NCBI GenBank assembly: GCA_934525595.1
Contig: CAKSZJ010000012.1
Span: forward strand, 1 to 64,000
Direction: 5' to 3'
DNA: 64,000 bases
Source of the DNA: an uncultured Chiayiivirga sp.
GTDB taxonomy: Bacteria; Pseudomonadota; Gammaproteobacteria; Xanthomonadales; Xanthomonadaceae
Position numbers and translations under genes: made by a program. Positions 1-10,558 of this stretch are shown here, piece after piece. The notes below the pieces were generated by a model. It was not told where the DNA came from. It saw nothing but the letters and a program-made list of their open reading frames with translations, and made no database searches. Position 1 is the first letter of the stretch. Every line of letters starts with the position of its first letter.

Positions 1-515
1 GGCTTGTCCTCGGTATGAACATAGTGCATAAACATCGCCACGGTCTTGTGGCCTGTGAGCTTCATGCCCACCTTGGTTGGCACGCCCGAATTGGCAATAT
101 CGGTGGTCGCCCGGTGACGGATGCCATGCGTGCCAACGTGGGGCACGCCAGCGGCCTTGAGCACGCGCGTCCAGCCGCCGTAGTGCTCACCGTGGGTCAT
201 GTGCCGGGTCGGATCGTTCGGCGAAGGCAGGACATAGGGGCAGCCTTCCCGGCGCGGTGCCGTCGAAAGCAGCCGATAGGCTTCCTCTCTCATGGGCTTG
301 GAGATACCGCCAGTCTTGCTGTCGGGCCAGACGACGCGGCGGTTTTCCAGATCAATCCAATCCCATTCGAGCGGGCAGATTTCGGAGCGACGGGCGGCGA
401 ACTCGAACTGCAGGCGGATCGCCAAGCCGGGCACCACGGTATCCCGTAGTTCGATGGCCTTGTCTTGGGGTTGTGCCGCATCGACTGCGGACTTGGTGAG
501 CTTGATCTTCGCCAT
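1..515 (-). pseudogene. Tyrosine recombinase (phage/island integrase), internally deleted and cut by the window edge
   Basis: The frame starts at ATG 515-513 after a GAGGAG ribosome site and stays open to the edge. About the first 30 residues resemble the arm-type DNA-binding domain of P4-like integrases (MAKIKLTKSAVDAAQP). The frame then passes straight into the catalytic domain: the first catalytic Arg in ARRSEI, then SKTGG, the H-x-x-R box (HGIRHRATTD), LTGHKT and the nucleophile region MHYVHTEDK. The rest of the arm domain and the whole core-binding domain, roughly 150-180 residues in relatives, are missing in frame. It would keep catalytic residues but lack normal DNA recognition, so I call it a remnant of an integrated element. 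Confidence 0.7.
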
Positions 516-692
516 GATGACTCCTCGGAAAGCCCGGTTTCCAAGAGCCGCATGGGAGCCACGCGAGGGGAAGCCGGGTCAAGTTTCGGAAAGCACCGGC
601 ATATGTTGAACTCGCCTAAGTGATTGATAAACCTGCTGTATCGAGCCTTGGCGTAGCCCAGAGAATTGCGGTACTGGAGTCATCGTGAAACA

Positions 693-721
693 AAAAAACG
701 GCCCCGCCTAGGCGGGGCCGT
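693..721 (-). terminator. Rho-independent terminator of the aceBA transcript
   Basis: On the minus strand a perfect GC-rich hairpin (arms GGCCCCGCC and GGCGGGGCC around a TA centre) is followed by a run of seven T. It sits about 30 bp after the aceA stop codon. Confidence 0.85.
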
Positions 722-748
722 GTCGGATCACAGCGCAGGCGGTACCGT

Positions 749-2089
<1,341 letters not shown>

Positions 2090-2145
2090 GTGAAGCTCCT
2101 TGCTGGGAGGGGAGGCGGTCGGTCGTGCCGCCGTGTCGCGATGGA

Positions 2146-3738
2146 TCAATGGATGCGTTCGTACGCGGGCAGGGTGAGGAAGTCGGCCAGTTCATCGGCG
2201 TGGGTGAGTTCGGACAGCAGCGCCATCGCCTCGGGAATCTTCGATTGGCCGGGCAGGCCTGATTCGGGAAGGCGCTGCGGCACCCGCGCCAGCACCACGT
2301 CGAACCAGGAAAAATCGATGGGCGCACCGTCCTCGAAGACCTGCTCGCCCATGTGCAGCCACTGCCACAGCTGGGCGCGGGAGATTTCGGCGGTGGCGGC
2401 GTCTTCCATCAGATGATGGATCGGCACGCAGCCCAGGCCATCGAGCCACGCGGCCAGATAGCGCACGCAGACATCGATGTTGGCCTGGAAGCCTTCGCGG
2501 GTGATGCTGCCTCCGCAGGGCGCGATCAGCGCATCGCGCGAAGCGCTGGCGTCCTCCCGCGCGACGGCGAGGCTGTTGGGGCCGGGCATGAAGGCGTCGA
2601 ACACCGACTGCGCCACGGGAATCAGCGCCGGATGCGCAACCCAGGTGCCGTCGTGCCCGTTGCGTGCCTCGCGCTCCTTGTCGGCGCGCACGCGCGCCAG
2701 CGCCTTCTCGTTGGCCTCCGGATCGCCGCTGATCGGGATCTGCGCCGCCATGCCGCCCATCGCGAACGCGCCGCGGCGGTGGCAGGTGCGGATCAGGAGC
2801 TGGGAATAGGCGCTCAGGAAGCCCGAGCCCATGGTGACCTGCGAGCGGTCCGGCAGCACGCGATCGGTATGGCGGCGGAAGGTCTTGATGTAGGAAAAGA
2901 TGTAGTCCCAGCGCCCGCAGTTGAGGCCAACGATGCGGCCGCGCAGGGCGTGCAGGATTTCATCCATCTCGAACACGGCAGGCAGCGTCTCGATCAGCAC
3001 GGTGACCTTCATCGCGCCGATCGGAAGGCCCAGGCGCACTTCCAGGAAAGCCAGCACTTCATCCCACAGCGCGGCCTCCTCCATCGCCTCCAGCTTGGGC
3101 AGGTAGAAGTACGGGCCGCGATCGCGCGCGGCGAGCGCGGCGGCGTTGTGCAAGGCGAACAGCGCCAGGTCGAACATGCCGCCCGAAACGCGCTGGCCAT
3201 CCACCCGCATGTGCTTTTCCGAAAGGTGCCAGCCGCGCGGGCGCACCATCAGTACCGTTTCCGAATCCGGCGCGAGTGCGTAGCGCTTGCCGCTGTCGGC
3301 GGTGAACTCGATGCCGCCATCCACCGCGTCGCGCAGATTCACCTGGCCATCGATGAGGTTGGCCCAGGTCGGGCTGGTGGAATCCTCGAAGTCGGCCATG
3401 AACACCTTGGCGCCGGAATTGAGCGCGTTGATGATCATCTTGCGATCGACCGGCCCGGTGATTTCCACGCGGCGATCCTGCAGGGCAGCGGGAATCGGCG
3501 CCACGCGCCAGTCCGACTCGCGGATGGAGCGGGTGTCTGTGCGAAAGTCGGGCAGTTCACCCGCATCCCACCGCGCCTGACGCGCGCGGCGCGCCGCCAG
3601 CAACGCCTGGCGCTGCGGCTCGAAGCGGCGGTGCAGATCGGCGATCAACGCGCGGGCGGACGACGTCAGGATCGAGTCGCCACCCGGCAGGGCGGACGCG
3701 GAAATCTCGATTCCGGAGTGATTGGACGCATCGGCCAT
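2146..3738 (-). CDS. aceB: Malate synthase A
   Basis: Condenses glyoxylate with acetyl-CoA to malate, the second shunt step. The protein is 530 residues, the AceB (not GlcB) length. It contains typical stretches such as [24 protein letters not shown] and [10 protein letters not shown]. It is first in the operon with aceA and diverges from a LysR gene across about 120 bp that hold a likely operator. Confidence 0.97.
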   Translation of the reverse strand: MADASNHSGIEISASALPGGDSILTSSARALIADLHRRFEPQRQALLAARRARQARWDAGELPDFRTDTRSIRESDWRVAPIPAALQDRRVEITGPVDRKMIINALNSGAKVFMADFEDSTSPTWANLIDGQVNLRDAVDGGIEFTADSGKRYALAPDSETVLMVRPRGWHLSEKHMRVDGQRVSGGMFDLALFALHNAAALAARDRGPYFYLPKLEAMEEAALWDEVLAFLEVRLGLPIGAMKVTVLIETLPAVFEMDEILHALRGRIVGLNCGRWDYIFSYIKTFRRHTDRVLPDRSQVTMGSGFLSAYSQLLIRTCHRRGAFAMGGMAAQIPISGDPEANEKALARVRADKEREARNGHDGTWVAHPALIPVAQSVFDAFMPGPNSLAVAREDASASRDALIAPCGGSITREGFQANIDVCVRYLAAWLDGLGCVPIHHLMEDAATAEISRAQLWQWLHMGEQVFEDGAPIDFSWFDVVLARVPQRLPESGLPGQSKIPEAMALLSELTHADELADFLTLPAYERIH

Positions 3739-3800
3739 GGCGGCCTCCTGATCGGCGGGACGAGCCCACGGTAGGGAGTGAACGTTGACTTTGCCAAGAC

Positions 3801-3837
3801 AAATGTTTCAATGATCAGCATTAACATTTCCAATGTT
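3801..3837. promoter_or_regulatory. Candidate LysR-type operator between aceB and the regulator gene
   Basis: This AT-rich stretch in a GC-rich region contains a perfect 6-3-6 palindrome, AACATT-TCC-AATGTT (3823-3837). An upstream AAATGTT (3801-3807) pairs with AACATTT (3823-3829) around a near-symmetric centre. LysR regulators bind dyads with T-N11-A geometry in divergent promoters, and the position fits. Binding is inferred. Confidence 0.55.
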
Positions 3838-3860
3838 TGATTGGAGCAACGCCTCGAACC

Positions 3861-4820
3861 ATGGCCAAGCCCGCCCATCGCTTCTACTACAAAGGCAGCC
3901 GAATCAAGCAGTTGCGGGCGTTTTGTCATGCTGCGCGGCTGGGCTCGGTAACGCGCGCGGCGGAAGCCCTGTTCCTCAGCCAGCCGGCCGTGAGCCTCCA
4001 ACTGGGCGCGCTGGAGAACGAACTGGGGGTAAAACTGTTCGACCGCCAGGGCCGGCGCCTCAATCTCACCCACGAGGGCGAGGCGCTCTACGAGCTGGCG
4101 CGCCCGCTGATGGACGGCTTCGACGCACTGGAGGGCGACTTCCGCGACCGCCTGCGCGGCCTCTCCGCCGGCGAGCTCAACATCGCCGCCGGCAGCTCGA
4201 CGATCCTCTACTTCCTGCCCCCGCTGGTGGAAGCCTTCCGCGAGGCGCATCCAGAGGTGCAGCTCAAGCTGCACAACGTCACCGGCAAGGACGGTCTGGC
4301 GCTGATCCGCTCGGACGAAGTGGACCTTGCCGTCGGCTCGATGCTCGATGTGCCCACCGACCTCGACTACGCCCCGGTGCGCAGCTTCGACCCCATGCTC
4401 ATCACCCCGCACGACCATCCCCTGGCGGCGCGCCACCCGCTCACCCTGGAAGACCTTTCGCCTTACGGCCTGATCCTCCCGCCCAGCCGCCTGACCACCT
4501 ATCGCCTGGTGGATCTGGTGTTCCAGCAGCGCCGCGTGCCCTACACCGTGGCCCTGGAAGTGGGCGGCTGGGAAATCATCAAGCAGTACGTCGCGATGGG
4601 GCTGGGCATCTCCATCGTCACCGGCATCTGCATCACCGACGCCGACCACGAGCGCCTGGCAGTGCGCAACCTGCGCGCCTATTTCCCGCCGCGCAGCTAT
4701 GGCGTGGTGATCCGCAAGGGAAAGTATCTCTCGCCCCAGGCGCGCGCCTTCGTCGACCTGGTCAAGCCCTCGCTCTTCGGCCGGCGCGACGGATTCGACA
4801 CCGGGCACTCGGAGCGTTGA
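3861..4820 (+). CDS. LysR-family transcriptional regulator (CysB-like), likely regulator of aceBA
   Basis: 319-residue DNA-binding regulator. The N-terminal winged HTH spans about residues 15-75 (FCHAARLGSVTRAAEALFLS, then QPAVSLQLGALENELG). The rest is a periplasmic-binding-protein-like effector domain. The start at ATG 3861 (MAKPAHRF) is preferred over an in-frame TTG at 3837, which falls inside the palindromic operator. It is divergent from aceB, the usual arrangement for a pathway-specific LysR protein. The effector is unknown; control of aceBA is inferred from position. Confidence 0.85.
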   Translation: MAKPAHRFYYKGSRIKQLRAFCHAARLGSVTRAAEALFLSQPAVSLQLGALENELGVKLFDRQGRRLNLTHEGEALYELARPLMDGFDALEGDFRDRLRGLSAGELNIAAGSSTILYFLPPLVEAFREAHPEVQLKLHNVTGKDGLALIRSDEVDLAVGSMLDVPTDLDYAPVRSFDPMLITPHDHPLAARHPLTLEDLSPYGLILPPSRLTTYRLVDLVFQQRRVPYTVALEVGGWEIIKQYVAMGLGISIVTGICITDADHERLAVRNLRAYFPPRSYGVVIRKGKYLSPQARAFVDLVKPSLFGRRDGFDTGHSER

Positions 4821-4993
4821 GACGGGTGGTCTCGCGCGGCGGCAGTCCTCCCGGAAGCCCGCGCCGGATCAAGCGCTGGCGCAGGAATAAGCTCACGCCG
4901 GAGCGGGCTCGAAGACGCGCGCCGCCGCGTCCGTGAGCGATTCCGGAACCCGTGCCGCGCGACACCCGGCGCGCCGATCGCGCTCGTCGCGCC

Positions 4994-6298
4994 TCACACC
5001 TCCCGCAGCGCCGTGGTGATGGGCAGCCGCGCCGCGCGCAGGGCGGGGAAGAGGCCGCCGATGAGGCCGATGCCGAGCGCCCATTTGAGGCCGGTCCAGA
5101 GCAGTTCTGGCGTCACGCGGAACTGGAACACCACCTGGCTGAAGTTGTTTCCCAGCGTCGAGGCGCTGAAGTTGTTGAACAGCAGCCAGGCCACGAGGCC
5201 GCCGACCACGCCGCCAAGGAGGGCGAGCAGCAGGGTTTCGAGCATCACCGCGGTGACGACCGGGGTGCCGCGAAACCCGATGGCGCGCATCGTGGCGATC
5301 TCGCGGGCGCGGGCGGCAACCGCGGCGTACATGGTGTTGAGCGCGCCGAACACCGCGCCCACGGCCATGATGCCGCCGATCACGGTGCCCAGGATCTGCA
5401 GCAGGGTCTTCAGGCCGCCGGACTGCTTCGCGAAATAGGCGCGCGTGGTGAAAACGTCGAGCTTTAGCTGGGGATCGGCCTCCACCGCCGCCTTGAAGGT
5501 TTCGAAGCCCTCCCTGCCGGTGCGCACCAGCACCGACTGGTAGGCACCGCGGTTGTAGCTGGCGGCCAGGGTCTGCGCGTCGCTCCACAGTTCCGATTCG
5601 TAGGCATCGCCGGATTCGAACGCGCCCACCACCGTCCACTGCTGATTGCCGAGCATCAGCGTATTGCCCACTTCCAGCCCGCGAAACTGCGCCTGTGCGC
5701 CGCGGCCGGCCGCGATTTCACGCAGGCCCGGCGCGGGCGCGCGGCCTTCGACGACGCGCACGTTCTGGCGCACGCGAAAGGCGTCCTCGCCGATACCGCG
5801 GAACTGCACGTTGGTGTCGCTGCCGTCGGCCCGGGACTGAAGGTTCACCACCTGCGACAGCTCGGCCGAAATCAGCGGCCTGCCGTCGGCATCCTTCTCG
5901 ATGCCGGGAAGGCTGGTCAAAAGCGGAATCTGGCTGCGGGTGATGACGGAATTGGTTTCTGCCTGCGAGCCGCCGCGCAGCACGATGGCGGTTTCGTCGT
6001 TGCCGGCGGCGTCGAGCGTGGCCTGGAAGCCTTCGCCCATTGCCAGCATCGCGACCAGCACGCCGACCACGCCGGCGATGCCCACGATCACCACCGACGA
6101 GGCACCCCAGCGCTGCGGCAGGCTCGCGATGCCGACGCGGGTAGCCTCCAGCGCGAGCCGGCCGGTGCGGGTGAAAGCGAGCCACAGTCCGAGCAGCACC
6201 GCGACGGCGAGCACGCCCTGCCAGGGCAGCGCGATCCAGACACCCAGTGCGGCCAGCATCACCAGCAGCACGGCAAGGTTCTTGAGAAGGTTTTTCAT
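4994..6298 (-). CDS. ABC transporter permease, MacB/FtsX-like (second permease)
   Basis: 434-residue inner-membrane protein. It has N-terminal hydrophobic segments (about residues 10-40 and 65-85), a large MacB-type periplasmic domain, and three C-terminal transmembrane helices of the FtsX fold ending in FPALRAARLPITTALREV. The start MKNLLKNL follows GAGGGAAACACC. It lies 10 bp after the other permease gene and belongs to the four-gene operon with the ATPase and the membrane fusion protein. Heterodimeric MacB-type permeases usually export peptides, lipids or drugs; the substrate cannot be read here. Confidence 0.88.
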   Translation of the reverse strand: MKNLLKNLAVLLVMLAALGVWIALPWQGVLAVAVLLGLWLAFTRTGRLALEATRVGIASLPQRWGASSVVIVGIAGVVGVLVAMLAMGEGFQATLDAAGNDETAIVLRGGSQAETNSVITRSQIPLLTSLPGIEKDADGRPLISAELSQVVNLQSRADGSDTNVQFRGIGEDAFRVRQNVRVVEGRAPAPGLREIAAGRGAQAQFRGLEVGNTLMLGNQQWTVVGAFESGDAYESELWSDAQTLAASYNRGAYQSVLVRTGREGFETFKAAVEADPQLKLDVFTTRAYFAKQSGGLKTLLQILGTVIGGIMAVGAVFGALNTMYAAVAARAREIATMRAIGFRGTPVVTAVMLETLLLALLGGVVGGLVAWLLFNNFSASTLGNNFSQVVFQFRVTPELLWTGLKWALGIGLIGGLFPALRAARLPITTALREV

Positions 6299-6308
6299 GG
6301 TGTTTCCC

Positions 6309-7466
6309 TCAGCGTCCGGCCAGCGCGTCAACGATCTTCAACCGCCGCGCGCGCAGGGCCGGCAGCAGCCCTACCAGCACGCCGATGCCCAGCATCAGCG
6401 CAAGACCGGTGAGCCATGTCTGCGACACCACGGTCTGCAGCGGCATCATGCCGCCGCTGGCCTTGGCCAGGCCGGGCATGATCGCCGCCGCAGCGCCCAT
6501 GCCCAGCGCGCCGCCCAGTACCACCAGCAGAACCGATTCAGTCAGCACCAACACCAGCACGGTGCGATCCGTGAAGCCCAGGGTCTTGAGCGTCGCCAGC
6601 TCCGGAATGCGCTCTCGCACCGCCTGCGCCATGGTGTTTCCGGTCAGCAGGATCAGGGTGAAGAACACCGCGCCCATGATCGCGGTGACGATCAGGCCGA
6701 TATCGGCGAACTGCCTGGCGAACGCCTGCTGGAACGCCGATTCGGTCTGGGTCTTGGTCTCATGGTCGGAGTTGGCCGAGATCGCGTCGATGGCCTGCGC
6801 CACGCTGGATGCCTGGCTCGCGTCGTCGAGCACCACGGTGAACCAGCTCACCTGGTTCTTGATGTAGTCGTTGGCTTCGTCGAAGTAGGCCCAGTTCATC
6901 ACGAGCTGATTCTCCTGCCCCACCTGCGAGCGATCCCTGGCGCGAAAGATCGTGGTCAGCTGCAGCGGCCAGTCGTTGCTGCCGTCACGCGGGAAGATCG
7001 TGGCCTGCAGCGGGATGGTGTCGCCGATCTTCCAGCCGAACTTCTGCGCCAGCGCCTCGCCCACCGCCGCGCCGGTGCGGGTGGCCTTGAACGCTTCCAC
7101 CTGCTCGGGCGGCGCGTCGAATTCGGTATAGACCTCGAAGTAGTTGGGCGCCACCGAGAAGTTGGGAAAGAAGTTCCGCATGTCCTGATAGATGCCGCCG
7201 AACCACATCGCATAGGTGGTTTTCTGCACGCCGGGTATGCCCTCGATCTGCTGCAGCAGGCGGATCGGCAGCGTCTGGGTGATCGACAGGCGCGAAGAGA
7301 CGATCAGGCGGTTCGCGCCATCCACGCTGCCACCGGAGTTGAACGCCACACGCACCGAGTCGAGCAGCCCGAACAGCAGGAACGCGGTGACGACCGAAAG
7401 CAGCGTCAGCGCGGTGCGGGTACGGCTGCGGAACAGCTGCGCCCAGATGAGGTGGAGGAATTTCAT
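6309..7466 (-). CDS. ABC transporter permease, MacB/FtsX-like (first permease)
   Basis: 385-residue membrane protein with one N-terminal transmembrane helix (TALTLLSVVTAFLLFGLL), a periplasmic domain and three C-terminal helices ending in LPALRARRLKIVDALAGR, the FtsX layout. I start it at MKFLHLIWAQ (7466). A longer frame reaches back through the adjacent 71-bp tandem repeats and would add about 31 residues encoded by repeat DNA, so it is rejected. It partners the next permease in the operon. Confidence 0.88.
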   Translation of the reverse strand: MKFLHLIWAQLFRSRTRTALTLLSVVTAFLLFGLLDSVRVAFNSGGSVDGANRLIVSSRLSITQTLPIRLLQQIEGIPGVQKTTYAMWFGGIYQDMRNFFPNFSVAPNYFEVYTEFDAPPEQVEAFKATRTGAAVGEALAQKFGWKIGDTIPLQATIFPRDGSNDWPLQLTTIFRARDRSQVGQENQLVMNWAYFDEANDYIKNQVSWFTVVLDDASQASSVAQAIDAISANSDHETKTQTESAFQQAFARQFADIGLIVTAIMGAVFFTLILLTGNTMAQAVRERIPELATLKTLGFTDRTVLVLVLTESVLLVVLGGALGMGAAAAIMPGLAKASGGMMPLQTVVSQTWLTGLALMLGIGVLVGLLPALRARRLKIVDALAGR

Positions 7467-7747
7467 GGCGCACATCCCTGTGCGCCACCCTGCGGGCGGC
7501 TTCGCCGTGAAAAACGCCTGTCCTGTCGTTTTTTCATGGCGCAACTCCGTGTGTGCCACCCTGCGGGCGGCTTCGCTGTGAAAAACGCCGGTCCTGTCGT
7601 TTTTTCATGGCGCAACTCCGTGTGTGCCACCCTGCGGGCGGCTTCGCTGTGAAAAACGCCGGTCCTGTCGTTTTTTCATGGCGCAACTCCGTGTGTGCCA
7701 CCCTGCGGGCGGCTTCGCTGTGAAAAACGCCTGTCCTGTCGTTTTTT
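7464..7747. repeat. Four direct tandem copies of a 71-bp unit inside the ABC operon
   Basis: Units begin at 7464, 7535, 7606 and 7677 and a fifth CAT closes the block at 7748. Units 2 and 3 are identical, unit 4 differs at one base, and unit 1 differs at several. Each holds an imperfect palindrome (GCCACCC-TGC-GGGCGGC) followed by a T run, and on the minus strand each ends with an ATG codon. The unit is not a multiple of three, so it is not a coding repeat. It fills nearly all of the ATPase-permease gap and puts repeated palindromes into the mRNA. Confidence 0.95.
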
Positions 7748-7763
7748 CATGGTGATCTCCGAC

Positions 7764-8453
7764 TCAGTGCGCGGCGGGCGCGTCGACCAGCTCGCCCTTG
7801 TCCAGATGGATGGTATGGCGCGCGTACTCGGCGGCCTTGGGATCGTGGGTGACCATCACGATGGTCTTGCCGTGCTCGCGGTTGAGCAGTTGCAAAAGGC
7901 CCAGCACCTCCTCGGCCGAATGCCTGTCGAGATCGCCGGTGGGCTCGTCGCAGATCAGAAAGGTCGGGTCCGAGACGATCGCACGCGCGATCGCCACGCG
8001 CTGCTGCTGGCCGCCGGAAAGCTCGTTGGGCTTGTGGCTGCGCCGATCCGCCAAACCCACCAGGGTGAGCGCGATCTGTGCACGGCGGGCGCGCTCCTTC
8101 GCGTTGAGCGAGGTCAGCAGCAGCGGCAGCTCGACGTTCTTCTGCGCGCTGAGCGTGGGCATCAGGTTGTAGAACTGGAACACGAAACCGACGTGGCGGC
8201 TGCGCCAGGCCGCGAGCTGTCCGCCGCCCAGCGTGTCGATGCGCTCGCCCTCGATCGTGATCTCACCGCCGCTGGGCGAATCCAGCCCGCCGATGAGGTT
8301 CAGCAGGGTGGTCTTGCCCGAACCCGATGGCCCCATCAGCGCGACGAAGTCGCCGCGCTCGATGTCCAGGTCCACGCCGTGCAGCACGGCCACCTTCTCC
8401 GGGCCGCGGGTGTAGGTCTTGGTGAGATTGCGGATGCTGACCAGGGCTGACAT
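7764..8453 (-). CDS. ABC transporter ATP-binding protein, MacB/LolD type
   Basis: 229-residue cytoplasmic ATPase that powers the two permeases. Visible motifs are Walker [10 protein letters not shown] (residues 41-49), Q-loop VFQFYNLMP, signature LSGGQQQR, Walker [13 protein letters not shown] and the switch His in MVTHDP. It lies between the membrane fusion protein gene and the permeases, separated from the permeases by the 71-bp repeats. Confidence 0.95.
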   Translation of the reverse strand: MSALVSIRNLTKTYTRGPEKVAVLHGVDLDIERGDFVALMGPSGSGKTTLLNLIGGLDSPSGGEITIEGERIDTLGGGQLAAWRSRHVGFVFQFYNLMPTLSAQKNVELPLLLTSLNAKERARRAQIALTLVGLADRRSHKPNELSGGQQQRVAIARAIVSDPTFLICDEPTGDLDRHSAEEVLGLLQLLNREHGKTIVMVTHDPKAAEYARHTIHLDKGELVDAPAAH

Positions 8454-8473
8454 GGGGATTCCTCTGTGTGATG

Positions 8474-8615
8474 TGGGTCGGCCCTACGCGGCCGACGGAA
8501 AGCCGTGCGGGCAATGGAATGACACGATGCCCGGCGCGTCGGGGGCGTAGCCCCGACCTACGGCACGAACGCGGGCATTGCTCAAGCGCAGGTCGGCCTT
8601 GCGCGGCCGACGGAA
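8474..8615. repeat. Cluster of three REP-type palindromes
   Basis: Hairpins at 8477-8496 (GTCGGCC/GGCCGAC), 8538-8557 (GTCGGGG/CCCCGAC, followed by CTAC, i.e. GTAG on the other strand) and 8592-8611 (GTCGGCC/GGCCGAC). Short palindromes with a GTAG edge are the REP class common in xanthomonads. They fill the space between the fusion-protein and ATPase genes and could modulate mRNA stability. Confidence 0.7.
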
Positions 8616-8626
8616 AGGCATCCGGT

Positions 8627-9853
8627 TCATCGTGGCGCGGCCACCCGCACCGCGTCGCCGTCCTTCAATTCCGCCGGCGGATCGAGCACCACGCTCTGCC
8701 CGGCACCGAGCCCCGACACCTGCCGCCCGTCGCCCAGCGCGATGCCGGTCTCGACGCCGCGCAGCGCAACCTTGCCGTCCTGCACCACGAACACGCTGCT
8801 GCGCCCATCGCGCGACACGATCGCCGCCTGCGGCACCCGCACGCCGCGCGGCTGCTCGGGTTCGTCCGCGCGTTCGGCCTCCAGGAAGCTCACCCGCACA
8901 CCCATGTCCGGCACGATGCGCGCATCCTTGTCCTTCAGCGCCACGCGCACCTTCACCGTGGCCTTGCCGCGGTCGGCGGCCGGGATGATCGCAATGACTT
9001 CCGCCGGGATCTTCCAGTCCTGATAGGCGTTGAGCACGGCCTCCACCGGCATTCCCGGACGCACCCGGCCGATGTAGGACTCGCCCACTTCGACCTCGAC
9101 CTCCAACGAATCCATGTCCACGATGGTGCCGATGCCGGTGCGGGTATAGCCGCCGGTGGCGAGCGGCGAAACGATCTCGCCGGGCTGCGCCGCCTTGGCG
9201 ATCACCACGCCGGAAAACGGTGCCCGCACGATGGTGTTGTCCACGCCGTTCCTGGCGATTTCCAGCGAATCCGCAGCGACCTGCACGTTGCGCTGCGCAG
9301 TCACGCGCTGGGCACGCAGGGCATCGCGCTGCGCCACCGCGGCATCGTGCTGCGAACGCGAGACCAGCCCACGCTGCACCAGTTCGGTCAACCGCACCGC
9401 TTCCGCCTCGGCCTGCGTCAGCTGCGCCTGTATCGAGGCCACCTGGCTGCGCGCGGCCGAAAGCTGCGCATCGGCGAGGGCGAACTGCGCGTCGGCATCG
9501 ACCGGATCGAGCCGCGCCATCACCTGCCCCTCTTCCACCCGCATGCCCTCCTCGATCAGCACCTCCAGCACGCGCCCGGTGACCTTGGCCGAGACGGTCG
9601 CCATGCGCCGCGCCACCACGTAACCGCTGGCATCGAGCACCGAAGCGCTGGCGGCGGTGGTGCCGATGGCGATGACGGGCGCGGTGCGCACTTCGATGCT
9701 GCGGTCGCCCCTGCTCATCACCCAGCCGATGACGGCGACACCCACGACGGCAAGAGCCGCCAAAACCCACCACTTCGCGCTCGACGCGGAAGGCGGCGGC
9801 GGGGCGTTGCGCTCGATGCGCAGTTCCTTGAGGAGTTCGGCGGAAGCGTTCAT
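8627..9853 (-). CDS. Periplasmic membrane fusion protein of an ABC exporter (HlyD/MacA family)
   Basis: 408-residue adaptor anchored in the inner membrane by one helix (about residues 28-46, WWVLAALAVVGVAVIGWVM). It has a biotinyl-lipoyl half (GRVLEVLIEEGMRVEEGQV), an alpha-hairpin rich in Ala/Gln (ADAQLSAARSQVASIQAQ), the second lipoyl half (IVRAPFSGVVIAKAAQPGE) and C-terminal beta-barrels. It probably links the ABC permeases to an outer-membrane channel that is not encoded nearby. First gene of the operon. The longer reading frame enters IS remnant DNA and is rejected. Confidence 0.92.
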   Translation of the reverse strand: MNASAELLKELRIERNAPPPPSASSAKWWVLAALAVVGVAVIGWVMSRGDRSIEVRTAPVIAIGTTAASASVLDASGYVVARRMATVSAKVTGRVLEVLIEEGMRVEEGQVMARLDPVDADAQFALADAQLSAARSQVASIQAQLTQAEAEAVRLTELVQRGLVSRSQHDAAVAQRDALRAQRVTAQRNVQVAADSLEIARNGVDNTIVRAPFSGVVIAKAAQPGEIVSPLATGGYTRTGIGTIVDMDSLEVEVEVGESYIGRVRPGMPVEAVLNAYQDWKIPAEVIAIIPAADRGKATVKVRVALKDKDARIVPDMGVRVSFLEAERADEPEQPRGVRVPQAAIVSRDGRSSVFVVQDGKVALRGVETGIALGDGRQVSGLGAGQSVVLDPPAELKDGDAVRVAAPR

Positions 9854-10404
9854 GGCATACCTGGACAGGAACCAGCGCCAAGTGTGACGCAACCAGAGCG
9901 GATCAGTCGCAATCCGTGTGGAATGGCGAAACCAAACTCGCGCAGCAGGCCGCGCACGGTGTTGATCGCGGCGGTGCGTTCGGCCTTGTGGTGCTCGCGG
10001 ATGCGATGCAGACCCTGCGTACCCTGCTGCTCGGGCGTTTTCACCGGCACCGGACGAATATCCCCGCAGCGCGCCGCTTCCAGCAAGCCCGCGGCATCGG
10101 CGCGATCGGTCGTGTTGCGCCGGACATACGGCCGCACGTGCTGCGCGGGCAGCAGCTCCACCCCATGCCCGAGCCGGACAAACCTGCGCGCCCAGGCATG
10201 CGCCGAGCCGCAGGCGTCCATCACGATGCGCAGCGGCGCACGATTTTTCAGGCACTCGCCGAACGGCCCGCGCTTGAGCCGCTTGCGCTCGACAATACGC
10301 CCGGCGGCATCGGCAAACGCCAGCTCGAATACGTCCCTGGCCAGATCGATGGCCAGCGTGACGGCGGAAGATTCAGTCGCGGTGGATTTGGTGGTAGCGT
10401 GCAT
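9854..10404 (-). pseudogene. IS110-family (IS1111-like) transposase, 3'-truncated
   Basis: The frame starts at MHATTKSTATES (10404). It keeps the DEDD RuvC-like domain (VTLAIDLARDVFELAF, MDACGSAHAWARRF, NTTDRADAAGLLEA) and the coiled region as far as LREFGFAIPHGL, about 165 residues. The C-terminal Ser-containing domain, over 150 residues in intact relatives, is absent; the frame becomes host sequence and runs into the fusion-protein start. The MDACGSAHAWAR box is the IS1111-type form. This group includes elements that target integron attC sites, which fits the broken attC beside it. Confidence 0.85.
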
Positions 10405-10476
10405 GTCGAGCTCCTCTCGTGATCCGTGTCCTGATGGCGACACCATCAGTCTGGCCCATCCACGCCGCGAGAAACG

Positions 10477-10489
10477 CGGGGGAGTCCAT
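10477..10489 (-). mobile_element. Subterminal inverted repeat of the left IS1111-like remnant
   Basis: Read on the minus strand, ATGGACTCCCCCG lies about 75 bp before the transposase start. The identical 13-mer occurs in the opposite direction at 11046-11058 on the other side of the cassette. IS1111-group elements have short subterminal inverted repeats, so both look like IS edges. Confidence 0.6.
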
Positions 10490-10492
10490 TCG

Positions 10493-10543
10493 ATCATTCA
10501 AGCCGACGCTGCTTTGCGGCGCGGCTTAATTCAGGCGTTGGGC
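10493..10543 (+). other. Truncated attC recombination site (3' part) of the upstream integron cassette
   Basis: It contains the central attC dyad (AAGCCGACGC and GCGCGGCTT around TGCTTTGCG), then TAATTCAGGC and the core site GTTGGGC (10537-10543), which fits GTTRRRY. The 5' arm with RYYYAAC is missing and replaced by the IS edge. Its sequence is of the aadA-type attC class. The core site marks the left recombination point of the GIY-YIG cassette. Confidence 0.75.
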
Positions 10544-10558
10544 GTCACTGGAGCACTC

